Positions 44,620 through 57,030 of a stretch of DNA of 64,000 nt are shown one piece after another; the stretch's first letter is position 1; each line of letters starts with the position of its first letter. The stretch spans positions 28,320,672-28,384,671 of the forward strand of contig CM029626.1 in the NCBI GenBank assembly GCA_017311315.1, in the 5' to 3' direction. The DNA is from Dendrocalamus latiflorus (Eukaryota > Streptophyta > Magnoliopsida > Poales > Poaceae). The translations under genes were made by a program, and so were the position numbers. Below the pieces are notes generated by a model. That model ran no database searches. It was not told the DNA's origin and was given only the letters and a program-made list of their open reading frames with translations.

Positions 44620-46068
44620 TGTTCTTCATATGGCACAATTAGATGGAGGGTGAATGATTGCATCTGCTTTTTGATACCTAAAAACAAATCTCAAACCAGA
44701 AGAAAAGGCAATCTAAATTATCGGATGTAGATTTCGACCGCAAGTCGTTTGTCTGCTTGCTTGACCTCCTTTACACGTGCTCATGAATGCTTCGATCGTT
44801 CAATCGCTCGCTTCAACCACTCGCTACCACCGCCTTTGCACGTGGTCAAAATCTCCCTCCGCTTGAAAGATTCAGTCACTCGAATGCTTCGACCGCTGAA
44901 ATGAGAACATGCTAAAGACAACACCGTACTCTTCTTGGTTGGATTGAGCTGACGACCAAAGACATCGAGCTCGTAACACACAAGATTGTGATGTGTTAGC
45001 GTGCCCCCAAAGACACAAGAAAACGATGCTTAGAAAACATGTCACCGACGCTGACTAACTTTTCTTGGAATAGATCTGAACTATTATTTCTAGATCATAT
45101 TTTGTGGTTACAAAGCACCCTCATGGTACCTTTAAAAGCTGTAGCACAAAAGCCTCCATAGAAACACGGATAAAAACCTTAGCCTCTACCTGCTTTTATA
45201 TGCTAGAGGCCTAAATCGTGTTCACCTCAAACACAAACATCTCAAACCATGTCCTTAATAACCTGGACACGCAATCCTATCTCTTCCAAAAATCAAGGGA
45301 CCCGAAACCCTTCCAAACATGGGTTTTAACCAATCTCATCACATAACAAAGCCTCTACGACCGCACCTCATGTATCTTCATCACGCATCACCCATCTCAC
45401 ATGTTGAAGCCTCCAGGAACGCACCTCCCATATCTTCTGTAGGCATCATCCTCACGTGTTGAAGCCTCCGGGACTGCACCTCCTGTATCTTCATCATGCT
45501 TCATCAACCTCACGTGTTGAAGCCTCTAGGACCGCACCTCCCGTAGCTTCTCCACACATTACCACCTTTGATCTCCTTGTGCTCCAATGTGAGCCCGACC
45601 ACCTTGTGTGACATCCTTGACCGCTTGGACCTCAGATTTCTTCATCCTATTCCCCGTCCTCCTCATCACCGACCATGACTGTCTCCATGCCAACCTGGAC
45701 ATAAAAGACCAAAGAACATTTTCCTGGCACAATTCTCCACAACTTGACCGACATCAGCACACACATGTATAACTCACCCTCGTCTATCCATAGACAAGAA
45801 CTAAACCAACCACGATCACCAACCAGGTCATCCACAATCACAAATTCCACGCTCTCTAGAAATCCACCTTTCGACCTCTTAGCATGACCAATCCAACCAC
45901 CGAACATAGCCAGTCAGACCACTATCTCAGTGCTTAGTCAAAGCCTATGAGTACCGATCACATATCACAAGTCTCCAACAATTGATCATAGCACCTACGA
46001 CAACCGATCGCTGACCATGATCATGAAAACCATGACTATCGAGTACCGAGTCTTTCTGACTACCAAGT
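44620..46068 (-). mobile_element. 5' LTR of the gag-only Sirevirus, truncated
   Basis: Follows 38133-39530 with many substitutions and stops near 46068. It lacks the LTR start side including the 30-bp repeat. Confidence 0.75.
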
Positions 46069-47789
46069 CCTTCCAAAGATCGATTTCTAGAGACAATGGA
46101 TGATTGACAACTTCCACTACATCAATGCATGCTACATTGAACCAGGCTACTTCAACTCTTCTTCTGTCATACTGCATGTCTAGTAGCTAGTAATGATATG
46201 TGATATCTTACTCACATGGTTTTTTGGTTTACACAGTAGAATTTTAATTTATGCTAGTGTAGCCTACTCGCATCCCAACTGTGTTATCAAAGCCATCTTG
46301 CATAGTTTTTTATTTGGATTGGTTGCATATAGAATATGTGTTAGTAGTAGATTGGATCTACTGTCGTTCTGGTGGTAACCTAGGTCCTTCCATATGGATG
46401 GACTAGTTTGGGCATCAGTTGATGAAATCAATTAGCTGTGGAGGTCAAAGATGGGTTCGCGAGAGATCAACCAGTTTTTAGTTGTTTCTATTAATGGTTG
46501 CATTGCATGTTACCCCTAACGGTCGGAATTACGACATCAAGGTAAGCCATGATGCACAGCTATATGGGGCCAATTGGTTAGCTTTGTCACTATCGCGACT
46601 AGCGTGACTGATCAATGGAAATTGAGCTAATCAGATTGGTTTGAAATTGGGTTAATATGATTAATATTGTGATATTTCCAAGAGTGATGTCACGAATAGG
46701 ATTCATGTCCCAAACTTTTTTCCAAGGGCGCCACCCCTTCTAACCTTGCCCATTAATTGGCTAGCGGGACCACTGTGCTAGGTTGTCGTTGGTGCGTTAT
46801 ATAGTTTTATGTGTTCATATCATGTGGTAGAATTGGATTCTTCATGTAACTTGATTCTGCAGGGATTGTTGTGAATGGTATGACCCTTGTGTACGTGATG
46901 CGTGTGTGAATTTATCATGGCCTATGTGTCGTGTTGAATTATAGCCATAGGCTGCATATTATTGTATAACAGCCTGCGTGTCAACTTGTGATGCTTGATA
47001 TTCTTATATGTAATTCATTACTAGCTATTAGGAGCAATAGCTTAGTAGATGCAAATAGTGATTTCAAGCATGGTGGCTCGGTGGACAGGAAGTGTGGTGA
47101 TGGAGTATGGGCTATACTATCTCATAATATAATATAATTATCTGTGAACATTTTTGATGTTCCTGTTATACTATTTTTTGTGTTACTACTATCATGGGTG
47201 TTTTTAACATGATAAAATAGTATCCCTCTAGAAAAATTAAGTAAAACTTAATGCCCTTTCAATTGTTGCATCAATCAAGATTTTGATCGTTAATTGGTAG
47301 GTCTACCAAAGTAGAGTGTTATTAATTATCTTAATAAGATACAAAAGTGATGGACACGTTGATGCATAATATTGGTTTAACTTAAGTTGGTTATCAAAAT
47401 GGTTTTGGACCTAGGGGTATGGTGTTGAGGCTGGGATATGTAGATGTCACTCAAGAAATGAGAGCTACATGTGATATAATTAACAAGGTGGTGGTTATCT
47501 ATGTCGCTAGGTTTCTAGCAGTGATACCAAAGTTTACTAGGACTTGGTAAAATATGGATCTTGACTCACTACATGTCATTAGAGAGAACATGGTTTTTAA
47601 ACATATAGTAGAAATATCTTTTGTTAAATTGTTTAATGAAAGATTTTACATAAATATAGTACTGAATTTTCACACACACACATACATATGCATACATACA
47701 TATGCATACAACATACATGCATACATACATACATACATACATACATACATACATACATACATACATACATACATACATACATACATACA

Positions 47790-47859
<70 letters not shown>

Positions 47860-47866
47860 GTTGTAG
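46069..47866. other. No gene recognised; probable 5' flank or LTR remnant of the copia element
   Basis: Non-coding, AT-rich. No primer-binding site or LTR pair could be placed. The copia gag begins right after the microsatellite at its end. Confidence 0.35.
47671..47858. repeat. Compound microsatellite (CA)n-(CATA)n-(AT)n
   Basis: A short CA run, then about 25-30 CATA repeats to ~47818, then about 19 AT repeats. It lies directly in front of the copia gag remnant. Likely length-polymorphic. Confidence 0.95.
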
Positions 47867-50397
47867 ACCATGCCAGCACCTACTTCCTCTGCACCCAGTT
47901 TAAATTGTGATCTATCTTGAGAAAGAAAAACTAAGTAGAACAAACTTCATTGGCTGGTATCATAACTTAAGAATTGTTCTCAAGCAACACAAGAAGGAAT
48001 ATGTTCTAGAGCTTCCATATCCTGATGAACCAGCTGAAAATGCTACTCATACTGAAAAGAATGATTATGAGAAACATTGCAATGACTCACTAGAGGTTAG
48101 TTGTCTCATACTAGCTACCATGAACTCTGAGCTTCAAAAGCAATATGAGAATACAGATGCCTACAACATGATTGTTGGTCTTAAGGGTGTGTTTGAGAAC
48201 TAGCCAAGGACTAAAAGGTACAAAACCTCTAAGTCATTGATTGCGTGCAAGTTTGCTAAAGTATATCCGGTCAGCCCTAATGTAATCTAAATGACTGGTT
48301 ACATGGAGAGTTTCGAAAAGCTTGATTTTTCCCTTAATCAAAAGTTGGATACCAATATGATTCTCTAGTCACTCCCTCTAAGCTTTAAGTCAGTCATTTT
48401 GAATTTTCATGCGAATGGTATGGAGAATTCAATAACCAAGTGATGTAGGATTCTCAAGTCAACAGAGGCGAGCATTAAGAAAAGCACTAATCATATGATG
48501 ATGGTTTAGAAGACTACTAACTTAAAAAATAAGAATACTAAGGCTTTGAGCAAAAGACCCTGCATGCAAAAGTAAACATGAGAGCTCGAGTATTAAATGT
48601 AAGCTTTAGAAGCTTAAGACTAGACATTGGAAGAGGAACTATAAGATGTACTTGACAGAATTGGAAAAGAAGGAATGTAAGACTTCCACTTCAAGTATAA
48701 ATATTACAGAAATAAATCTTACTACTCATATTAGTTCTTAGGTATTTGATACCAGATCAGTTGCTTATATTTACAATTTGATGCAGGGCCCGATAATGAG
48801 TAGGAGTTTAGCAAGAGGGGACATTCATCTTCGTGTGGGCAATGGAGCAAAAGTTGTCACGTTGGTTGTTCTCACTTTACCATTATCTTTACATTTAGGA
48901 TTAGTTTTGGAATTAAATAATTGTACTTTTGGAATTCAATAATTGTTATTATGTTTCTTCCTTAAGCAAAATGATTATTTATACTTCATATTTACAAGCA
49001 GAAGGTTGTGAGTTCAGAGTAAAGAACAATTATTGTTCAATTCATTTGAATGATATGTTTTATGGTAATGCTCCATTGGTGAATGGATTATATGTTTTAA
49101 ATCTTGAGGATGTGCCTATCTATAACATTAATGCTAAGAAGCTTCGGCCTAATGATTTGAATCTACTTATATTTGGTATTGTTCTTTAGGTCATATAAAT
49201 GTCAAGCGCATTATGAAGCACCATAAAGATGGTCTCTTAAACTCATTTGATTTTGAAACATTTGAAACCTTTCACTTGTCTAGGTAAGAGGGCAAATGAC
49301 TTGTTGGTCCTTATATATATGGATGTATGTGCACCAATGAGCTCAACAACCAGATGTGGTTTTTAGTAATTCATAACCTTTTTCGATGATTTTAGTAGAT
49401 ATGGTTACATCTACTTAATGAAGAATAAGTTTGAATCATTTGAAAAGTTTAGGGAATTTTAGAATAAAGTACAAAATCAAGTTGGCAAAATAATTGAAGC
49501 CGTATGATCAGATCATGGAGGTAAATATTTCAGCCATGAGTTTGGTGATCATCTAAAGCAATGCGGAATTGTTTCAAAGCTAACTCCGTCAGGAATACCT
49601 CCATGGATTGGGGTATTTGAACGATGGAACCAGACTTTGTTTAGACATGGATCCGTCCATGATGAGCCAATCTAATCTACCATTATTTTTAGGGGTACAC
49701 ACTAGAAACAATCGCATTCACATTAAATAGAGTTACATCAAAATCCGTAGAGAAAACACCATATTAGATATGGATTGGGAAGTGTCCTAGACTATCTTTT
49801 CTCAAAACATGGGGATGTGAGGTATATTTAAAATATTTAACATCTAACAAGCTCACGCTCAAATCAGACAAATACTTCTTTGTGGGGTACTCTAAGAAAA
49901 CTAAAGTATATTGCTTTTATAAAAAGATGAGAAGAAAGTGTTTGTTGCCAGAAATAGTGTTTTTTGGAAGTAAGAGTTTCTTTCAAAAGACTTAGTGGGA
50001 ACACGGTCTGACTTGAAGAAATTTGAGAACAATCAGAAAATATTTTAGCTCCTACTAAACCTTCACAGTATAAACAAGATGATGTAGAATGTGTGTAAGA
50101 GGCACCAGCCCCACGTAGGTCTAAAAGGCCACTTCAGTTGCTTATAAAGTATCGATGTGCCATTTTGTTGGTACACAAAGATGAGCCTAAGACTTATGAG
50201 GAAATGATGACGAGCCCAAACTCTGAGAAATGGCTTGGAGCCATAAGATCTTAAATACAATTCATGTTTGACAATCAAGTTTGGAACCTGGTCTTATATG
50301 TGGATGACATATTACTAATCGGAAATGATATTCCTATGCTTGAATCTGTCAAGTATTCATGAAGAAATAGTTTCTCTATGAAAGACTTAGGAGAGGC
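47867..50397 (+). pseudogene. Decayed Ty1/copia polyprotein with internal RT deletion
   Basis: In order: gag (LEKEKLSRTNFIGWYHNLRI near 47910; YENTDAYNMIVGLKGVFEN ending 48203), residual zinc-finger region, protease/pre-integrase (NGLYVLNLEDVPIYNINAKK near 49090), integrase scraps, CEVYLKYLTSNKLTLKSDK near 49830, then EKWLGA and NQVWNLV near 50290 joined directly to LYVDDILLIGNDIPMLES (RT catalytic YVDD, ~50300) and FSMKDLGEA. The ~200 residues normally between NQVWNLV and LYVDD are missing. Many stops. The end is cut by a long LTR at 50398; RNaseH was not found. Confidence 0.85.
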
Positions 50398-52059
50398 TGT
50401 AGAGACCCGAATCAGCAAATCCGGACTTTTCGGTGTATTATGCACTAGTCTAGAATCATGCTAGTGCACACAGTGTAAACATTGATGAAATATCAACCAT
50501 ATCATGATTTACTAAGAAAAGACTCAAATATTATTAATTATCAGAGTTACGACCTTATGGCCAATATTACAGATAATAGCCTGAAAGGCTAAAGAAACTT
50601 GTAGCGAAAAATGAAAGATAAACACCAAGGCCATTCGACATGCCCACAGGCAATCGACTGGAGTGCAAAGTCCTAATCTGTGAAGTCATCAAAGAAACCT
50701 CCTTCAAATTCCTCTGTCTGATCTGACTCTTCAGCAATTGAGCAAATATGGATATAGCTGTGAGGACATAGAGTACTCAGCAAGTTGTTTGTAACAAAAA
50801 TGAAATATAATATGCAAGGTTTACCAAAGGATGGCTGAATGGTTATTTTGCAAAAAGCAATAATTTTAAAGTAAATAGAATAAATAGATTGAAAGCGAAC
50901 TTTGAAAATGATTAGTAAGTAAATAATTAAAGGAATTGAGAGTAACCACACGTGAACTAACCATTAACTTCAATGAACCACTCGTAAACTAACCGTTCAC
51001 ATAAAGAACCACTAGTGAACTAACCATTCACTTCCCAACTTAATCCAACCAAGTTTTTATGAAAAACCTACCCGTCGTGTGAAATCACCGAGTATTGTCC
51101 ATCACCGGGGCCATGGCTATTCAAATAGTTTTACACACTGTGCAGAGGTTGCACAACTTTACCCACAAGACATGATAATCTCATATTGCCATGCAAATAA
51201 CACACTTCCTTTGGTGTGCGTAGAGAAATCACGACAAGGCCTTTACAATGCTCAACTCAACCCAGTTCCGCCCGCTAAGGTTTCGCCTTTCAGTAGGTAA
51301 ATCCCCTAGTCGATAATTGCCCCCTCTTGCCCCAATGTGAATCCATGGTTAAGGCCAAACCACATTCATCTCATTGACGGAACCGAAATTGAAACATCAC
51401 AAATTAATCAGCCAGGTCAATCCCACACTGGACATGTGGTTGTACGATAAGGCTCAGATCAATAATGCATAAAGTTAACTCATTAGACATTACCCAGGCG
51501 AAACATCCAGATCCCAATGTGCTATTGCACCCCCTTTATTGCACGATCATTCACCCAAGTGAAAACCATTTTGTATAACCACAGTCAATGATGCTACCCA
51601 TGCCATGGTACACAAAATTTATATTTGTGGTTGACCACAATGATTCAATATCTCGTTAAGTCAAAATTGATTAATTGATCACATGTGATGATAAGCCTAA
51701 TATAACTGAAAGCAAGGCCAAGCATACTAGACGTACAACACAAGTGTATACTAATATTGTATCACTAGACAAATACCTATCCTATGATGACAATGGAATC
51801 ATGGTATTCAAATTATCAAAAGAGGGATTAATCAAATAGGTCATTAACTACCAATACAAAGATTTTGTAATAAAATAGCGATGCATGACAATTTAAAACA
51901 AAAAAATACATAATATATTTAAAAACTAGGTTCAACATAATCAAAGAGCATGACTTGCCTTGGCCTTACTCAGTTACCAATTTCTTGATCTTTGGTTCCT
52001 GCTTCTACAACTTCGAAGATGTTATCTAACGAGAGAGAAAACAGAATGAAGCACAAATA
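50398..52059 (-). mobile_element. Truncated long LTR, same group as 2024-6582
   Basis: The left end TGTAGAGACCCGAATC resembles TGTCGGACCCAG (2024) and TGTTGGGACCCAG (57790). Shared phrases include CATGCCCACAGGCA and CAGGCGAAACATCC. It inserted into copia RT. The right end is lost where the next element's half LTR begins, so no TSD is visible. Confidence 0.7.
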
Positions 52060-52205
52060 AATCCCCATTCTACCCCTTAGTACTTACAAGGGATGAGGGT
52101 ACATTGGTATATTTACACTGGTATATTCATCTACACTATTGGGCCTATTATATGTTGGACTAGTTGCACGGCCCAGTCACGGGGGGTTGGGCCACCCCCA
52201 CAACA
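52060..52205 (-). mobile_element. 3' LTR of the array element, first half only
   Basis: Matches 57180-57322 closely (from AAATCCCCATTCTACCC to CCCCCACAACA). The other ~146 bp are replaced by DNA of the truncated long LTR. Confidence 0.8.
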
Positions 52206-52384
52206 GTACTCTCTCGACAGCAAGCGCTGAGGTCCCGATGGGCGAACTGACGTGATCAACCACCCCAGCCCCCTGTTCCCAGACAGCAAGCGCGAGGGTG
52301 CTGAGTGGTAAGCCGATGCAACTGGTAGCTTGCAGACCCCAGAGGCAATGCCTACGAAGAAATCAACGAACTCCTATAACGAAA

Positions 52385-53365
52385 CCCGCGCCGTCCCGCT
52401 GAGACGATGCCTACGAGACGGACGGCGAAGTCCTGTGCCGGAGCCGTGCCATCCCGCCAAGGCGATGCCGACGAGGCGGACGGCGAAGTCGAGCGCTGAC
52501 GACGTGCCGTCCCGCTGAGGCGATGCCTACGAGGCGGACGGCGAAGTCCTGCGCCGGAGCCATGCCGTCCCGCCGAGGCGATGCCTACGAGGCGGACGGC
52601 GAAGTCTTGCGCCGACGACGTGCCGTCTCGCCGAGGCGATGCCTATGGGGCGGACGGCGAAGTCTAGCGCCGACGACGTGCCATCCCGCCGAGGCGATGC
52701 CTTCGAGGCGGACGGCGAAGTCGAGCGCTGGCAACGCCGCCGTTCCCCCTACGAGACGGATGGCGAAGTCGAGCGCTGACGACGTGCCGTCCCACCGAGG
52801 CGATGCCTACGAGGCGGACGGCAAAGTCGAGCGCTGACGACGTACCGTCCCACCGAGGCGATGCCTACGAGGTGGACGGCGAAGTCCTGCGCCGGAGCCG
52901 TGCCGTCCCGCCGAGGCGATGCCTACGAGGCGGACGGCGAAGTCTTGCGCTGATGACGTGCTGTCCCGCCGAGGCGATGCCTTCGAGGCGGACGGCGAAG
53001 TCGAGCGCCGACGACGTCATCGTTCCGCCGAGGCGATGCCTATGAGGCGGACGGCGAAGTCCTGCACCGGAGCCGTGCCGTCCCGCCGAGGCGATGCTTA
53101 CGAGGCAGACAGCGAAGTCGAGCGCGGACGACGTGCCATCCCACTGAGGCGATGCCTACGCGGCGGACGGCGGAGTCCTGCGCCGGAGCCATGCTGTCCC
53201 GCCAAGGCGATGCCTACGAGGCGAACGGCGCAGTCCTGCGCCGAAGCCGTGTCGTCCCACTGAGGCGATGCCGACGAGGCGAACGGCGAAGTCGAGCGCT
53301 GACGACGTGCCGTCCCGTCAAGGCGATGCCTACGAGGCGGTCGGTGAAGTCCTGCACCGGAGCCG
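52385..53365 (+). repeat. 58-bp tandem array
   Basis: About 17 copies of a 58-bp unit containing CCGTCCCGCCGAGGCGATGC and CTACGAGGCGGACGGCGAAG. Two alternating tails occur (TCCTGCGCCGGAGCCGTG or TCGAGCGCTGACGACGTG). One or two copies are shortened. Very GC-rich. Confidence 0.9.
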
Positions 53366-53374
53366 TTCCCCTAC

Positions 53375-55520
53375 CGTCAAAAGCAGTGCCCGCGGAGAGC
53401 GGGCGCTTGCGGCGTAGGCCGAGGGCACTACGCACACCGAGGCAGGGAGGCGGAGCCGCCGTTCCCCTACCATACTAAATAGTGCCCGTGGAGAACGGGC
53501 GCTTGCGGCATAGGCCGAGGGCACTACGCACACCGAGGCAGGGAGGCGGAGCCGCCGTTCCCTACCATCAAAAACAGTGCCCGCGGAGAACGGGCTCTTG
53601 CGGCGTAGGCCGAGGGCACTACACACACCGAGGTAGGGAGGCGGAGCCGCCGTTTCCCTACCTTCAAAAATAGTGCCCGCAGAGAGCGGGCACTTGCGGC
53701 GTAGGCCGAGGGCACTACGCACGCCGACGTATGGAGGCCCAGCCGTCGTTCCCCTACCTTCAAAAACAGTGCCCGCGGAGAGCGAGCGCTTGCGGCGTAG
53801 GCCGATGGCACTACGCACGCACTTGTAGGGAGGCGAAGCCGCCGTTCCCATACCTTGAAAAAACAGTGCCCGCGCAGAGCGGGCGCTTGCAACGTTGGCC
53901 GAGGGCACTACGCACACCGAGGTAGGGAGGCGAAGCCGCCGTTCCCCTACCTTCAAAAACAGTGCCCGCGTAGAGCGGGCGCTTGCGGCGTAGGCCGAGG
54001 GCACTACGCACGTTGAGGTAGGGAGGCCAAGCCGCCGGTCCCCTACCTTCAAAAACAGTGCCCGCGGAGAGCGGGCGCTTGCGGCGTAGGCCGAGGGCAC
54101 TACGCACGCACTGGTAGGGAGGCGAAGCCGCTGTTGACCTACCTTGAAAAAAGAGTGCCCGCGGAGAGCGGGCGCTTGCGGCGTAGGCCGAGGGCACTAC
54201 GCACGCCGAGGTAGGGAGGCGAAGCCGCCGTTCCCCTACCTTGAAAAAACAGTGCCCACGGAGAGCGGGCACTTGCGGCGTAGGCCGAGGGCCCTACGCA
54301 CGCCGAGGTAGGGAGGCGAAGCCGCCGTTCCCCAACCTTGAAAAAATAGTGCCCGCGGAGAGCGGGCGCTTGCGGCGTAGGCCGAGGGCCCTACGGACGC
54401 CGAGGCAGGGAGGCGAAGCCGCCGTTCCCCTACCTTCCAAAGTAGTGCCCGCGGAGAGAGGGCGCTTGCGGCGTAGGCCGAGGGCACTACACACACCGAG
54501 ACAGGGAGGCGGAGCCGCCGTTCCCCAACCTTCAAAACCAGTGCCCGCGGAGAGCGGGCGCTTGCGGCGTAGGCCGAGGGCACGACGCACGTTGATGTAC
54601 GGAGGCGAAGCCGCCGTTCAACTACCTTCAAAAATAGTGCCCGCGGAGAGCAGGCGCTTGCGGCGTAGGCCGAGGGCACTATGCACGCCGAGGCAGGGAG
54701 GCGAAGCCGCCGTTCCCCTACCTTAAAAAACAGTGCCCGCGGAGAGCGGGCGCTTGCGGTGTAGGCCGAGGGCACTACGTACCCCGAGGCATGGAGGCGG
54801 AGCCTCCGTTTCCCTACCTTCAAAAGCAGTGCCCACGGAGAACGGGCGCTTGCGGTGCAGGCCGAGGGCACTACGCACGCCGAGGCAGGGAGGCGAAGCC
54901 GCCGTTCCCCTAGCTTCAAAAGCGGTGCCCACGGAGATCGGGCGCTTGCGGCGTAGGCCGAGGGCACTACGCACACCGAGGCATAGAGGCGAACCCGCCG
55001 TTCCCCTACCTTCAAAACCAGTGCCCGCGGAGAACGGGCGCTTGCGGCGTAGGCCGAGGGCACTACGCACGCCGAGGTAGGGAGGCGATACCGCCGTTCC
55101 CCTACTTTCAGAAACAGTGCCCGCGGAGAGCGGGCGCTTGCGGCGTAGGCCGAGGGCATTACGCACGCCGAGGTAGGGAGGCGATACCGCCGTTCCCCAA
55201 CCTTCAAAAATAGTGCCCGCGCAGAGCGGGCGCTTGCGGCATAGGCCGAGGGCGCTACGCACGCTGAGGTAGGGAGGCGATGCCTCCGTTCCCCTACCTT
55301 CAAAAATAGTGCCGGCGAAGAACGGGCGCTTGCGGCGTAGGCCGACGGCACTACGCACGTCGAGGTTGGGAGGCGATACCACCGTTCCCCTACCTTCAAA
55401 AACAGTGCACGAGGAGAGCGGGCGCTTCCGGCATAGGCCGAGTGCACTATGCACGCTGAGGAAGGGAGGCGAAGCCGCCGTTCCCCTACCTTCAAAAATA
55501 GTGCCCGCGGAGTGCACTAT
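53375..55520 (+). repeat. ~96-bp tandem array with nested inverted repeats
   Basis: About 22 copies with period 94-98 bp. Each unit has a hairpin GCCCGC-GGAGA-GCGGGC inside a wider inverted pair GTGCCC ... GGGCAC, then ACTACGCACGCCGAGG, GGAGGCGAAGCCGCCGTTCC and an A-rich end. Hairpin arms are mostly kept across copies. Confidence 0.9.
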
Positions 55521-55534
55521 TTATACTCCGTAGA

Positions 55535-57010
55535 GTGCGCGCGGAGGCAAGCCTCCGCGCGTTGTGGGCGGTGAAGGTGCGTGCGGAGGCGGATCGGACC
55601 TCGCGCTACGTCTTAGTTAGAGTCCGTCCTCCGCGCGTTGCAGGCGGTGAAGGTGCGTGCATCACCGGAGATGCCGGCTTCATCAGCCCATGGCTCGTCA
55701 GGGAGCTTCCGGGTAAATGCTGCACCGTCTGTGCCAACGATCCTTTTGTAGCCGACGGTGGCCTTGGTGGTGACCCCGCCGAAAACCACGACTACGTTGG
55801 CCTTGGCACAGGTCTCATAGGCTGCCTTGCCGTTAGCACGGCGCGGAGACGAGGAGGTCGCTGGCACGGCGCGGAGGTTGACGACGCGAAAGCCGAAGGG
55901 CGCCGATACCTTCGCGGAGTCCGACCGGGGGGTCGCTGGCGCCCTTCACGGAGTCCAGCGTAGGCGTAGACGAGGCCTCGCTGGATAGGCGGAGACCCGT
56001 GCGCATCATATTAACTAGTGCTCGCCGCGTACATGCAGAACTCTACGTGAAGTTTGTATTTCATGCATGCATACTACGCATGGAAGATGGATATACGTGA
56101 AGCCTGTGTTTCATGCATGCATACTACGTGCCTACCTCACGGCTGCATAGATGGATACATGGATGGCTACATCATACTTACATACTTACGGAAGCTCGAC
56201 GTCATGCGGAGACTCTCATCACCAGCATCCAATTCGTTGCCCGCGGAGGAGCTCCTAGTATGTGGTGGCGCGCACCCACCACCTTCAGGTCGAAGGCGCT
56301 GTCAGAGGAGGCGAGGTTGGCGATCGTGAACGCCCACGCGAAGGCTGCGCCGAGGCGGTGTTCGGTGTGGGGCTGCTTCGGACGCATGCATGCAAGAATA
56401 GATCGCCGAGCCACCACGAATGCCTGCATGGAAACTTTTAGGTGCATGCACGCGGATGGATAAATTTCTAATGCATGCATGCAGACTTCGCGGCGGATGG
56501 ATAAACTCCTATTGCATGCATGCAGACTTCGCGGCGTATGAAATAAATTCCTATTGCACGGATGGATACGGCGGAGCTCGCGGATGTGCAGAGTGGAGGT
56601 TGGCGCGAAGGCCCGCTTGACGAGGTGCGCTCCGCGCGGAGTCTGGCGCACTCGCAGAGTTCACGGGCCGACGAAGTCATGTTGAATGGCGGAGTCGAGG
56701 GCGCACGAGCTGGCTTCGCGAACACATCCGCCACTGGTTTTTTCCTGCACGAACGCCCCCAGCATGGTATGAAAATGGAAGATTCGACTAGACCTGTTCG
56801 GCATACCATCTACGAAACATGGCGAAGTATACAGATAAAGCCTCTACGACTAGATCTGTTCGATACACCTCCATAATCAGCACGATTAATTTTTTAGCGA
56901 GCGAGCTACTTATCTGTCGCTGTATGCTTCCAAGAATAGGGGAAGATCTACATAGCCGCCGCCTTTGTTGAACGTTGGATAAATCTTCTCTATGCGTGAC
57001 TTCTTGTCGG
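55535..57010 (-). other. Leader side of the array element; no gene recognised
   Basis: Contains the 54-bp-unit relative (55560-55640), short repeats with CATGCATGC (56060-56540) and no convincing frame. Lies between the array and the PBS. Confidence 0.55.
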
Positions 57011-57028
57011 TCCCCACGGACGGTGCCA
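57011..57028 (-). promoter_or_regulatory. Primer-binding site of the array element
   Basis: TGGCACCGTCCGTGGGGA on minus, two bases from the LTR end. One base differs from the inner Tat PBS. Confidence 0.7.
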
Positions 57029-57030
57029 TC

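Larger units (their letters stand above)
38133..46068 (-). mobile_element. Gag-only Sirevirus derivative
   Basis: Two LTRs (38133-40566 and a truncated one, 44620-46068) enclose a PBS, a decayed gag and a polypurine-rich 3' region. There is no protease, integrase, RT or RNaseH between them. The gag and non-coding organisation is Sirevirus, but the LTR is another family than that at 8377 (TGTTAGACC start). The right LTR is truncated, so no TSD can be read. The left flank is CATAT. Confidence 0.82.

Noticed and set aside
47554..47943. Tyr/Ile/His- or Cys/Val-rich frames over the microsatellite
   Set aside because: Translation of CATA and AT repeats, not a gene.
52330..53478. Open frames over the 58-bp array
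   Set aside because: Repetitive by-product. Frame changes occur with each unit length change.
53330..55517. Long open frames (up to 419 codons) across the 96-bp array
   Set aside because: 96 is divisible by 3, so any stop-free unit gives a long frame. Both strands and several frames are open; it is repeat, not a gene.
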